This document shows, piece after piece, positions 8,314 to 16,425 of a DNA stretch of 64,000 nucleotides. The notes under the pieces are model-generated. The model was given only the letters and a program-made list of their open reading frames with translations. It was not told the DNA's origin and made no database searches. The translations under genes were made by a program, and so were the position numbers. The first letter of the stretch is position 1; each line of letters starts with the position of its first letter. Source of the DNA: Parasphingorhabdus halotolerans. GTDB lineage: Bacteria > Pseudomonadota > Alphaproteobacteria > Sphingomonadales > Sphingomonadaceae. The stretch spans positions 1,860,001 through 1,924,000 of the forward strand of contig NZ_CP051217.1 of assembly GCF_012516475.1 (NCBI RefSeq). The letters are read 5' to 3'.

Positions 8314-8341
8314 ACGGCCTCCGGTTTGAAGCGGAGGCCGT
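8314..8341. terminator. bidirectional terminator between convergent genes
   Basis: The 10-base stem ACGGCCTCCG / CGGAGGCCGT surrounds an 8-base loop. Read on the minus strand it is followed by TTTTATTT. It sits between the convergent dgcA-like gene and the flavin-binding gene and can serve both. Confidence 0.8.
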
Positions 8342-8365
8342 GTAATTCTGTGTTGGAGAAATATG

Positions 8366-8860
8366 CTAAAGCGCGACTTTCGCGTGTTCGCCCATTTCGT
8401 TACCATCCATCGTCAATCCGGTCATCATCTTGAACATACCGACAATGCCCGGATCTGATTCCCAGATTTCTGCATTGCGAAGGTCAAAGCGCAGCAATAG
8501 CAGTTTTGGGTCAAGACGACCTTTTTCGTACCACGCTTCAACTGCATTACTCCACAGCTTGTCGAAAACCGCCGGCTCGGTTTCCTTGGTCAGCGTTCCG
8601 CCGATGCAGGCAAAGAGATCATGGCGCTTACTGGCAAATTGCGCCATCGCTGGACCACCACTTGCAAGTCGGTTATCGGTGCTGGTGAAGAACCAGATAG
8701 CGCTATCCGCATCTTTATCGAGTTGCGCGCGCATCGGGATTGCATGTGCATTTGATCCCATAATGCTGACCATCACATAAGGGCTGTCGTCTAGGGCTTC
8801 CCAAAATTCTTCCTTGATCTCTTGAATATTCTCAGCGGTTTTCATATCGGCGTCTGCCAT
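8366..8860 (-). CDS. pyridoxamine 5'-phosphate oxidase-like FMN-binding protein (general stress type)
   Basis: This 164-residue protein resembles the FMN-binding split barrel of the general stress protein 26/PPOX-like group. Recognisable segments are FWEALDDSPYVMVSIMG, HAIPMRAQLDKD and IWFFTSTDNR, followed by a strand CIGGTLTKE and the C-terminal WYEKGRLDPKLLLLRF. The likely activity is reduction or binding of a flavin or related cofactor; a pyridoxal role is not implied. A GGAG-like sequence precedes the ATG at 8860. The gene is monocistronic, closed by the bidirectional terminator. Confidence 0.85.
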   Translation of the reverse strand: MADADMKTAENIQEIKEEFWEALDDSPYVMVSIMGSNAHAIPMRAQLDKDADSAIWFFTSTDNRLASGGPAMAQFASKRHDLFACIGGTLTKETEPAVFDKLWSNAVEAWYEKGRLDPKLLLLRFDLRNAEIWESDPGIVGMFKMMTGLTMDGNEMGEHAKVAL

Positions 8861-8946
8861 GTATGTTTCTCCTTCGGGGTTATGAGAAACTTACGCGCAG
8901 CATCCAGATTTGTTCCGCGAAAACAGTCGATTTATTCAGATCAAGT

Positions 8947-9240
8947 TTAGATGCTATCCATGTTTTCAATAACCGGAGCCGCCGCCATGCAAGGTGCCAG
9001 CTTTGGCCCAGCCGCCCGGAAATGATCCGACTTGCCGTGGGCATCAAGGGCGGCCTGATCGACATAGCGCTCCAGAACTTTATATTGCTGCGGATTATCA
9101 CGGCACTGGAATACCGAGTAAAATTCGTTGCCCGGCTCGTTCGCGTGAACTTCCGCCATCAACTCCGAAAACGCGGCTTCAAAAACCGCATTCTTGCCTT
9201 CCGCAACCGTCAACGTCGCGATGATACCTACTGCTGCCAT
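8947..9240 (-). CDS. antibiotic biosynthesis monooxygenase (ABM) domain protein
   Basis: This 97-residue single-domain protein has the dimeric ferredoxin-like ABM fold. The pattern IATLTVAEGKNAVFEAAFSE, EPGNEFYSVFQCRDNP and YVDQAALDAHGKSDHF matches YgiN-type putative quinol monooxygenases. Such proteins act on quinols or small aromatics without metal or flavin, but substrate cannot be inferred. It is downstream of the thiolase gene on the same strand, separated by a terminator, so it is probably a separate unit. Confidence 0.87.
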   Translation of the reverse strand: MAAVGIIATLTVAEGKNAVFEAAFSELMAEVHANEPGNEFYSVFQCRDNPQQYKVLERYVDQAALDAHGKSDHFRAAGPKLAPCMAAAPVIENMDSI

Positions 9241-9269
9241 AATCTGTCCTTCTGTCTTTTTATAAATGA

Positions 9270-9299
9270 AACGGGCCGGTGATTTCCCACCAGCCCGTT
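9270..9299 (-). terminator. intrinsic terminator of the thiolase gene
   Basis: On the minus strand, AACGGGC and GCCCGTT form a stem extended by GGTG/CACC-type pairs, followed by TTCATTTATAAAAAG. It lies just after the thiolase stop codon. Confidence 0.75.
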
Positions 9300-9313
9300 A
9301 GAATGTTTCGCTA

Positions 9314-10492
9314 TTAGAAGATTTCAAACAATCCCGCGGCGCCTTGTCCTCCGCCGATGCACATTGTGACGACCGCATATTTCGCGCCGCGACGTTTGCC
9401 CTCAATCAGAGCGTGCCCGGTGCAACGCGCGCCGGTCATACCATAGGGGTGACCGATTGATATCGAGCCGCCGTTTACGTTGAGCAACTCGTCAGGAATG
9501 CCCAGTTTCTGCTGGCAATATAGCACCTGCACAGCAAAGGCTTCGTTCAATTCCCACAGACCGATATCGTCCATTTTCAGATCAAAGCGTTCAAGCAATT
9601 TTGGGATTGCGAAAACGGGACCAATGCCCATTTCATCAGGCTTCGTGCCCGCTACCGCCATGCCGACATAACGGCCAAGCGGATTAAGGCCTGCTTTTTC
9701 AGCAGCCTTTGCTTCCATCACAACGCTGGCGGATGAACCGTCAGACAGCTGCGATGCGTTACCGGCGGTGATGATTTTATCTTCGCCGAGAACAGGCTTC
9801 AGAGACTGCAAACCTTCCAGCGTTGTGGTCGGGCGATTGCCTTCGTCCTTGCTGAGTGTAATTTCGTGCATCGAAATCTCTTTGGTTTCCTTGTCCTGCA
9901 CGCCCATTATTGCCGTTACTTCGACTATCTCGTCGTCAAATTTGCCAGCTTCCTGTGCTGCTGCGGTGCGCTGCTGCGATTTCAGCGCATATTCGTCGCA
10001 AGCTTCCCGCGAGATCTTATAGCGCGCACCAACGACTTCAGCGGTTTGGAGCATCGGCATATAAATATCGTCGTGCATTTTAAGCAGTGCTGGATCCGGT
10101 GCAACGCGCATTTCTGGGGTCTGGACAGTAGAGATGGACTCTTGTCCGCCGCCGACAACAACATCCATGCGATCAATTGTGACTTGCTTGGAAGCCGTTG
10201 CAATTGCCATCAAACCGGAAGAACACTGACGGTCGAGCGTCATGCCCGGAACTTCGATAGGGAAGCCAGACCGCAAAGCTACGTTGCGTCCCAGGTTGCC
10301 GCCCTGCGATCCCTGTTGCAGGGCGCTGCCCCAGACAACATCATCAACCATGGCGGGATCAATGCCCGCGCGTTCGACTGCTGCCTTTGCGGCATAGCTG
10401 CCCAGTGTCGGGCCGGGAGTAGCGTTAAATGCGCCTTTATAGGCACGGCCGATAGGGGTACGGGCGGTAGAAACGATGACTGCGTCACGCAT
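9314..10492 (-). CDS. acetyl-CoA C-acyltransferase (thiolase)
   Basis: This 392-residue thiolase carries all three catalytic signatures: the nucleophilic cysteine in [12 protein letters not shown] (about residue 90), [16 protein letters not shown] with the active-site histidine (about 345), and the C-terminal [13 protein letters not shown] cysteine (about 378). It catalyses CoA-dependent cleavage of 3-ketoacyl-CoA, or the reverse condensation, most likely in fatty-acid degradation. A Shine-Dalgarno sequence (aggaac) precedes the ATG. No partner beta-oxidation genes are adjacent, so the specific chain length is unknown. Confidence 0.94.
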   Translation of the reverse strand: MRDAVIVSTARTPIGRAYKGAFNATPGPTLGSYAAKAAVERAGIDPAMVDDVVWGSALQQGSQGGNLGRNVALRSGFPIEVPGMTLDRQCSSGLMAIATASKQVTIDRMDVVVGGGQESISTVQTPEMRVAPDPALLKMHDDIYMPMLQTAEVVGARYKISREACDEYALKSQQRTAAAQEAGKFDDEIVEVTAIMGVQDKETKEISMHEITLSKDEGNRPTTTLEGLQSLKPVLGEDKIITAGNASQLSDGSSASVVMEAKAAEKAGLNPLGRYVGMAVAGTKPDEMGIGPVFAIPKLLERFDLKMDDIGLWELNEAFAVQVLYCQQKLGIPDELLNVNGGSISIGHPYGMTGARCTGHALIEGKRRGAKYAVVTMCIGGGQGAAGLFEIF

Positions 10493-10603
10493 GGTGAAGT
10501 TCCTTTTATTGTGAATTTATGAGTCGAAATATGACGCTAGTGTCCCTTTTAATCGGTCAATTAACAAGGTTTTTCTTTGAAACGCACCTGACGTTACGGC
10601 ACG

Positions 10604-11770
10604 CTAGCCCTCTTTGGCAGCGATTCCGAAACCGCCTTCCGGATAAGGCATGATCATTTTGCCATCAGGCGCAGACGTAAAGGTAGTTTGCGTGGGATAG
10701 GCAAATTCAAAACCTTCCTCGTTAAATGTCTGTAATATCGCCAGCCCGATCTTGTGACGCCCCTCAAACACGACTTCATAGTCGCTGCTCAAAATATCGA
10801 AATCCAGTTCAAAATTGATCGAGCTATCGCCAAATCCGACAAAGCCGGACCGGATAAATACCGCATCATTCGATTCGACTATTTTCTTGAGCAATTCGGG
10901 AATGCGGCGCGCCTCTTTCGGTTCGGTTTGGTAGATCACACCAATGCCAAAGCGCGTCCGGCGACGGTCGAGACGGGTCATATTGATAATTTCTTTACCA
11001 AGCAGGTTTGTGTTGGAGATGATGACTTCTTCGCCGGTAACTGATCGCAATCGTGTGCTTTTCAGGCCGATTTTCTCGATCTTACCAATGGTCGTATCAT
11101 AGGTGATCGTATCCCCGCGGCGGAACGGTTTGTCGAAAATAATCGACAGAGCTGCGAATAAATCGGAGAATATGCCCTGCGCAGCGAGGCCGATAGCGAT
11201 ACCACCGACACCCAAACCCGCAACAAGCCCGGTTACATCAACACCCAGATTGTCGAGGATCATGATCGTTGCGATGGCGAACAGGATAAACGTCACGAAC
11301 AGCCGAATAAGCGCCATTGCGTTCGCCAAGGTCTCATTTTCCAAAGGATCGGCGGTAAGTCTGCGGTTAAACAACCCTAAAATGATTTCGCGTAACCAAA
11401 TGGCCGTCTGTAAAATCGCTGAAATAGTGAAAAACACATGGATGATTTTGTCGATGCTGAAAGGGGCGTAGGCAAAAGTCACAACCAGTTCGGCAGAAAC
11501 CATGATTCGGAAGAATCGGCTTGTGCGTGCGATCGCCTTAATCAGGATCAGCTTATAGTCGGTCAGACTTTCGCTTTTGTTGACGTAGCGCGAGGCGTAT
11601 CTTTTTACGACGCCCAGAACGACGTAAATTGCAACACCGATAGCGATGGCAACAATCAGTTCGATATAGTGGGTCGAAAGCCAAAGACTGCTATCCGAAA
11701 CCAGCGTATTAAACGATTTAGCAAAGTCCGGAATTGTCGGCCCGACGGGTGATGCTGTAGCATTGGTCAT
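10604..11770 (-). CDS. MscS-family mechanosensitive ion channel
   Basis: This 388-residue protein has about four hydrophobic helices (residues 38-58, 80-105, 125-140 and 155-175) and the pore-lining TM3 glycine/alanine-rich helix VAGLGVGGIAIGLAAQGIFSD. That is followed by the beta domain signature FRRGDTITYDTTIGKIEKIGLKSTRLR and the alpha/beta C-terminal domain. Channels of this family open under membrane tension to release solutes during hypo-osmotic shock. The gene appears monocistronic. The N-terminal extension of roughly 100 residues before the core is common in small MscS paralogues. Confidence 0.94.
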   Translation of the reverse strand: MTNATASPVGPTIPDFAKSFNTLVSDSSLWLSTHYIELIVAIAIGVAIYVVLGVVKRYASRYVNKSESLTDYKLILIKAIARTSRFFRIMVSAELVVTFAYAPFSIDKIIHVFFTISAILQTAIWLREIILGLFNRRLTADPLENETLANAMALIRLFVTFILFAIATIMILDNLGVDVTGLVAGLGVGGIAIGLAAQGIFSDLFAALSIIFDKPFRRGDTITYDTTIGKIEKIGLKSTRLRSVTGEEVIISNTNLLGKEIINMTRLDRRRTRFGIGVIYQTEPKEARRIPELLKKIVESNDAVFIRSGFVGFGDSSINFELDFDILSSDYEVVFEGRHKIGLAILQTFNEEGFEFAYPTQTTFTSAPDGKMIMPYPEGGFGIAAKEG

Positions 11771-11831
11771 AATTCTGTCCGCTAGTCGGGGTCGGGATAA
11801 AACACAACCCGTCTGTCGGCTTTCGGTTGCA

Positions 11832-12599
11832 TCATGTTGACCGTTGAGCGGCGATTAAAAACTCAACATTGCCTTTGGGCCCAGTTATTGGACTTGTGGT
11901 TAAACCCAGCACGGACCAACCTTGCGCTATCAGCCATTGCCCGACCTTGTCACAGACAGCTTTGTGCACCGCTTCATCACGCACGACACCGCCTTTGCCA
12001 ACATCAGCACGCTCGGCTTCAAATTGCGGCTTGATCAGCGCAACCAGTATCGCGCCCTTCTTGGCGAAACTGATCGGTCGTTCCAACACCTTGGTCAGCG
12101 AGATAAAACTGGCATCGCATACTATCAGATCAACAGGCTCGGTTATGTGCGCCTCGGTCAATACCCGCGCGCTGGTTTGTTCGTGCACAATCACCCGCTC
12201 GTCTTGGCGCAGCTTCCATGCCAATTGGTTGGTCCCGCTGTCCACGGCGTAAACCTTCGCTGCACCCCCGCTGAGCAACACATCGGTGAATCCGCCGGTG
12301 CTACTGCCGACATCAATAGCGGTCATGCCAGTCACATCAATTTCAAAATGTTTTAGCGCATGATCCAGCTTCAATCCCCCACGCGACACCCACGGATGAT
12401 CCTTGCCTTTCAGAACAATCTCCAGATCGGACGCGATTTTTTGTCCCGGTTTTTCGATCTTTTGTCCGCCAACCATCACCAGACCCGCCATGATATAGGC
12501 TTGCGCTTTCGTGCGGGTTTCCGCCATGCCGCGATCAACCAGCAATTGATCAATGCGCAGCTTAACGGTTTTCTCCGGTTTGGTTCCATTATAGGTCAT
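11832..12599 (-). CDS. tlyA: TlyA-family rRNA 2'-O-methyltransferase
   Basis: This 255-residue protein combines an N-terminal S4 RNA-binding domain (residues 10-65: RIDQLLVDRGMAETRTKAQA) with an FtsJ-like methyltransferase domain. The SAM-binding loop is AIDVGSSTGGFTDVLL near residue 99. Catalytic-type residues occur in LIVCDASFISLTK and LIKPQFE. Characterised relatives methylate cytidines in 16S and 23S rRNA; the old name haemolysin A reflects an indirect phenotype. In many genomes tlyA lies near dxs or xseB; here it stands alone. Confidence 0.93.
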   Translation of the reverse strand: MTYNGTKPEKTVKLRIDQLLVDRGMAETRTKAQAYIMAGLVMVGGQKIEKPGQKIASDLEIVLKGKDHPWVSRGGLKLDHALKHFEIDVTGMTAIDVGSSTGGFTDVLLSGGAAKVYAVDSGTNQLAWKLRQDERVIVHEQTSARVLTEAHITEPVDLIVCDASFISLTKVLERPISFAKKGAILVALIKPQFEAERADVGKGGVVRDEAVHKAVCDKVGQWLIAQGWSVLGLTTSPITGPKGNVEFLIAAQRST

Positions 12600-12649
12600 G
12601 CAAGATTGGCACTAGCCTAAGCCATTGGTTTTGACCATATTCGCTCGCT

Positions 12650-13195
12650 ATGAGAATCACGGTAAATAATTTTTCGGCAATCGCCACTGTGTTCAGCCTT
12701 GCAGCGTGTTCGACGGCTCAGCCCGAGCCAACACCAGCCCCCGCGCCCGCTCCGGTTGTTCAGACATCGACTCCTGCGCCAGCACAGGTACCAGTAAGCG
12801 ATGATTGGACCGAGTGGCCCATCGCGCCGGGCACATGGGTTTATCGCCAGGATGATCGCGGTTCGATCGCGCTCTTTGGCCCGGCAAACGCCGATGCAAC
12901 ACTGACAGTCCGTTGCGATCGCGACCAGCGACAGATTTTCCTGTCGCGGGCGGGCCAGGCAACCTCGGGCGCGCAGACCACGTTGCGGGCCAGCTCTGGT
13001 TTACAATCCTATCCAACCCGCAGCACGGGCAGCAGCTCACCCTATTACTCCGCACTAGCTTTGGCTCCGGCGGACTATATGCTCGACCGCATAGCCTTTA
13101 GCCGTGGCCGGTTTGCGGTCCAAACAACCGGGATGCAGCCACTAGCTATCCCGGTCTGGGCAGAGTTTGCGCGTGTCGTGGAAGATTGCCGGTAA
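12650..13195 (+). CDS. lipoprotein of unknown function
   Basis: This 181-residue protein starts with a short signal peptide ending in the lipobox FSLAACS (cysteine at about residue 20), predicting a lipid-anchored protein. A proline/alanine-rich linker follows, then a domain of about 130 residues beginning DWTEWPIAPGTWVYRQDDRG and containing a conserved cysteine pair (TVRCDRD and the C-terminal EDCR). The style resembles sphingomonad periplasmic proteins of unknown role. It is divergent from tlyA with 50 bases between the start codons. Confidence 0.8.
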   Translation: MRITVNNFSAIATVFSLAACSTAQPEPTPAPAPAPVVQTSTPAPAQVPVSDDWTEWPIAPGTWVYRQDDRGSIALFGPANADATLTVRCDRDQRQIFLSRAGQATSGAQTTLRASSGLQSYPTRSTGSSSPYYSALALAPADYMLDRIAFSRGRFAVQTTGMQPLAIPVWAEFARVVEDCR

Positions 13196-13388
13196 CGAAG
13201 CGGTGTTTTCTAGTTCCGCATTGGTTTGAGACGGCCCGCTTTAATAGAACCCGTAATATTGACAGCAAAATAAATAATTTCAAGCCTTGTGCGTAGCCAT
13301 AAATTGATTCACATTGAAACCGTCGAACAGCGGAGAAAATTCAATGCAACAGTTCGTATATTTTTCAACAGCGAAAGGAGGTGGTCCG

Positions 13389-13448
13389 ATGTCTCATGGT
13401 TCAGTAATAGGATCGGAAAAATCCGTTCGGGGAGCATATTTGATCTAA
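13389..13448 (+). CDS. 19-codon leader-like ORF with extended anti-16S Shine-Dalgarno
   Basis: The sequence AAAGGAGGTGGTCC at 13374-13387 matches the complement of the 3' end of 16S rRNA over 14 bases with one G-U type difference. One base later an ATG opens a frame for MSHGSVIGSEKSVRGAYLI and then TAA. An in-frame ATG at 13344 would add 15 residues but its own ribosome site is poor. A strong terminator follows at 13497. The unit sits in a 363-base stretch between two hypothetical genes. It may be a leader peptide/attenuator or a small mRNA; it does not lead into a gene on the same strand. Function unknown. Confidence 0.5.
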   Translation: MSHGSVIGSEKSVRGAYLI

Positions 13449-13496
13449 CGATCAGGTTACCCGGCAGCGGCACTTCCATCCGCTGACTCATGCTTA

Positions 13497-13529
13497 GAGG
13501 CTGTCGGTGCAATACCGGCAGCCTCTTTT
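13497..13529 (+). terminator. strong intrinsic terminator after the 19-codon ORF
   Basis: A 12-base-pair stem (GAGGCTGTCGGT with ACCGGCAGCCTC, one U-G wobble) closes a five-base loop GCAAT and is followed by TTTT. This is the strongest terminator I see in the first 20 kb. Confidence 0.9.
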
Positions 13530-13558
13530 CATTTCTGGATAATAATATATCCCAACCG

Positions 13559-14059
13559 CTATTCGCCGCGTTTAATCAGCGGCTTGCCTTTATGTTCCTC
13601 GGTTTCTTCAAGATATTCCTCACGGATCATAAAATCTCGTAACCCGATACGCACTTCGCGCAAGAACTGCACAAGTGCGACGGAAAGCAGCATTATCGCG
13701 AGAATGAAGGCACCGGCAATCACCTTCGACATGTTGATGCCAGTAAGGCCCATCACGAAAAGCAAACCGATCAACGCACAAGCAACAATGGCGCTGATCA
13801 CGCCTAGAAAAATCGCGCTGTTCACCGTTTTGAGCCGCAATTGAATATCGTGCAGTTCATTGACCACAAGATCATGGTCGCGACCCTGTGTTTCCTTGAA
13901 CAATTCCTGCAACGCTCTGGAGCGATCGATCACCCGCGCCAGTCTGCCAGCAAAAAGCCCGAGCATCGCGCCAATAGCGACCAACAGAAAAGCAGGCGCC
14001 ATGGCGGTTTGCAATACGGTGACGATATCGCCCTTGGCAAATATCTCTATGGAATTCAT
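13559..14059 (-). CDS. DUF2721 membrane protein
   Basis: This 166-residue protein has three hydrophobic helices (about residues 18-40, 79-100 and 104-130). It begins with VLQTAMAPAFLLVAIGAMLG and contains RLARVIDRSRAL, the diagnostic patch of the DUF2721 family. The family's function is unknown. Its start overlaps the stop of the siroheme-type gene by four bases (ATGA), so the two genes are co-translated. The C-terminus is charged and faces the cytoplasm. Confidence 0.88.
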   Translation of the reverse strand: MNSIEIFAKGDIVTVLQTAMAPAFLLVAIGAMLGLFAGRLARVIDRSRALQELFKETQGRDHDLVVNELHDIQLRLKTVNSAIFLGVISAIVACALIGLLFVMGLTGINMSKVIAGAFILAIMLLSVALVQFLREVRIGLRDFMIREEYLEETEEHKGKPLIKRGE

Positions 14060-14829
14060 GGGTGCATCCTTATCCGCAGGGTTAATCCGACCGTCGGTTG
14101 CTCATTCCATAGTGACAGGCCAAAGCGTTCGCAATCGGCCCTGGCGCGGTCCAAAATTGCCGGCGGCACATCTTCATTTGCAAAAATCTGGTCCGCTTGC
14201 CCAAGCAAGCGCGCTTCGCGAATCGTGAGATCGTCGGGGTCGGTGCTGGACAATAGCAAATCAACAACGTCCGAAAGCTCAGCCGCGTGCGGCATGGCGA
14301 GCCATGTCTCCACGGCATCAACGTCGTGGTCGGCCAGAACATCCAGTGGCCCGCCCGGATCAAGCGCCGCGTCGATTGCCTTGCGGCGATCAGCGCCTTC
14401 TGGCCAAATGTGTTTGATCCGCTCGCGGGCTGCAAAAAGTGTTTTCGCCAGCACGCCGAGATTGCCGGGTATCATGCGCTCCAGTCTTTGCCGCAAGGCC
14501 TTTGCAAGCCCCGCTGATGCGCCGCCTGTTCCGACTGCGATTAGCACCGGATCGCGGTCAATAATAGCGGGCGTTGTGTAATCGCAAAGCGCAGACCGAT
14601 CGACGGCGTTGATCAGCAAACCTCTCGCTTTGAGACTATGAACCGCAGTCACTGCCGCCTCATCGTCTTCAATGGCAACCACCGCCAACGCGGCATCAGC
14701 CTCTTCATCATCGGTAAGGATAGCCCCGGCGCGTTCATATAAACGCCGCTTGGCGTCCGCCATTTCACCAGTCCCGAGCAATATCACTTTGCGCCCTTTC
14801 AGGTTCACAAAGATCGGCAGCTGATTCAT
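14056..14829 (-). CDS. precorrin-2 dehydrogenase / sirohydrochlorin ferrochelatase (siroheme synthase N-terminal type)
   Basis: This 257-residue protein matches the CysG N-terminal/Met8p module. The N-terminus PIFVNLKGRKVILLGTGEMADAKRRLYERAG is the NAD-binding Rossmann motif, followed by INAVDRSALCDYTTPAII and the conserved GTGGASAGLAKALRQRLERMIP. It oxidises precorrin-2 to sirohydrochlorin and may insert iron, giving siroheme for sulfite or nitrite reductase. The methyltransferase half of CysG is absent, so a separate uroporphyrinogen-III methyltransferase is expected elsewhere. It precedes the DUF2721 gene with a four-base overlap. Confidence 0.9.
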   Translation of the reverse strand: MNQLPIFVNLKGRKVILLGTGEMADAKRRLYERAGAILTDDEEADAALAVVAIEDDEAAVTAVHSLKARGLLINAVDRSALCDYTTPAIIDRDPVLIAVGTGGASAGLAKALRQRLERMIPGNLGVLAKTLFAARERIKHIWPEGADRRKAIDAALDPGGPLDVLADHDVDAVETWLAMPHAAELSDVVDLLLSSTDPDDLTIREARLLGQADQIFANEDVPPAILDRARADCERFGLSLWNEQPTVGLTLRIRMHP

Positions 14830-14872
14830 TGGCCTGTTCCGCTAGACAAAATAACATGAACAGATAACGTTA

Positions 14873-16132
14873 TCATTTCAACCAGTCCGGCACTTGCTCC
14901 GCCGCCATGATTGTCGCTGGCTCAATCCGTTCGGCAACCACCGCATATTTGTCGCCATCGACAAGAACCTCGGGCACCAGCGGGCGACTGTTATAGGTGT
15001 TGGCCATCGTTGCACCATAAGCGCCAGCTGTGCGAAATATACCAAGATCATCAGTAGCAACCCGGTCCACCTTACGCTCCTTGGTAAAAATATCACTACT
15101 CTCGCAAATCGGTCCGACAATGCTAGCTATCATTGTTTCGCCTGTGGGTTCCACCGCCTCAAAATGATGCCATGCATCATATATCGCAGGCCGCATCAGA
15201 TCGTTCATCGCCGCATCCACAATCACAAAGTCGCTATTCACACCCGGCTTGATACGGATTACCTGTGTCGCCATGATGCCGCTGTTGCCAGCGATCACCC
15301 TGCCCGGTTCAAACATCAGTGTTACGTTCCAGCCTTTTGTTACCCGCTCCACCATAGCGCCATAATCGGCCGGGCTTGGGGGATTATCCTCTGGCTTGTA
15401 AGGCACACCTAAGCCGCCGCCCAGATCAACATGGCTGATTTCATGGCCAGCGCCGCGCAATTGCTCGACCAGTTCACCCATGCGCGCATAGCATTTTTCC
15501 AGCGGGTCGAGGTTTTGCAGCTGACTCCCGATATGAACCGCGACGCCGCGTAGATTCAGCCCATCCAATTTGGACAGTCGCGCATAAATATTTGGCGCGA
15601 CATCAATGCCCACGCCAAATTTATTCTCTTTCTTACCGGTTGATATTTTCGCGTGCGTACCGGCATCCACGTCGGGATTGACGCGCAAAGTTGCGGGCGC
15701 TTGCGCGCCACGAGCGGCAGCAATTTCCGCCAGCAACTGGCCTTCTTCTTCGGATTCCAGATTAAACTGGCCAATGCCTTTATCCAACCCGAGCGTTAAT
15801 TCTGCGCGGGTTTTGCCAACGCCGGAGAACACAATATCTTCAGGCTTCATGCCAGCGGCCAACGCTCGTTCCAGTTCTCCGCCAGATACCACATCCGCGC
15901 CGTAGCCCTGATTGGCAAGCACCCGCAGCACCGCCAGATTGGGATTGGCCTTGACGGCAAAAGCAAGATGGATCTTGCCGACATCTTTCAGGCCTTGACG
16001 AAATACGCGAGCGTGCCGTTCCAATGTTGCGCGGGAATAGATATAGACCGGCGTTCCCACCTCTGCTGCAATCTGCGGTACGGGGATATCTTCTGCGTAA
16101 AGCACGCCGTTTTTGAGCTGAAAATGGTCCAA
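14873..16132 (-). CDS. lysA: diaminopimelate decarboxylase
   Basis: This 419-residue enzyme makes L-lysine by decarboxylating meso-diaminopimelate, the last step of the pathway. The PLP-binding lysine lies in LAFAVKANPN (about residue 57). HIGSQL, the glycine-rich phosphate-binding loop VDLGGGLGVPY and the C-terminal GPICESSDIFTKER (active-site cysteine) are all present. The start follows from the standard N-terminus MDHFQLKNGVLYAEDIPVPQ. A small lipoprotein gene and argH lie upstream on the same strand, the common alphaproteobacterial argH-(lptM)-lysA order. dapB, of the same pathway, lies at 33.4 kb. Confidence 0.97.
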   Translation of the reverse strand: MDHFQLKNGVLYAEDIPVPQIAAEVGTPVYIYSRATLERHARVFRQGLKDVGKIHLAFAVKANPNLAVLRVLANQGYGADVVSGGELERALAAGMKPEDIVFSGVGKTRAELTLGLDKGIGQFNLESEEEGQLLAEIAAARGAQAPATLRVNPDVDAGTHAKISTGKKENKFGVGIDVAPNIYARLSKLDGLNLRGVAVHIGSQLQNLDPLEKCYARMGELVEQLRGAGHEISHVDLGGGLGVPYKPEDNPPSPADYGAMVERVTKGWNVTLMFEPGRVIAGNSGIMATQVIRIKPGVNSDFVIVDAAMNDLMRPAIYDAWHHFEAVEPTGETMIASIVGPICESSDIFTKERKVDRVATDDLGIFRTAGAYGATMANTYNSRPLVPEVLVDGDKYAVVAERIEPATIMAAEQVPDWLK

Positions 16133-16172
16133 GGATTCTGGCTTTCACGAAAGAGTGTGAGGAGAAACAAGT

Positions 16173-16424
16173 TTAGCCGGGCGGTGGAAGATCGAACTTG
16201 TCATCCTGCCGCTTTTCCGAGCGACGGAGCAATTCATCGCTGCGTTCAGGCTGCGCCTGCGTAGAGGGTATCAGCAATTCGTCGCCTGTTGGTGCTGTGG
16301 CTTCACCATAGACCGGTGGCGGCAATGAACTACCCTCAACTGGTTCAAGAGCGCCGCGATTGCCACATGCTGTCAATATTATGGTGCCAGCGACGACAAG
16401 GCCTGTGGCGCAGATTTTTCTCAT
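16173..16424 (-). CDS. LptM-like small lipoprotein
   Basis: This is an 83-residue protein that starts at MRKICATGLVVAGTIILTAC; the cysteine at residue 20 is the lipid-attachment site. The short polar, proline-rich tail after CGNRGALEPVEG is typical of the LptM (YifL) family. In E. coli the family helps LptD mature in the outer membrane; that role is extended here by similarity of context only. A longer frame starting at 16457 is rejected because it would overlap argH and bury the signal peptide. The position between argH and lysA is the same as in many proteobacteria. Confidence 0.85.
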   Translation of the reverse strand: MRKICATGLVVAGTIILTACGNRGALEPVEGSSLPPPVYGEATAPTGDELLIPSTQAQPERSDELLRRSEKRQDDKFDLPPPG

Positions 16425-16425
16425 A

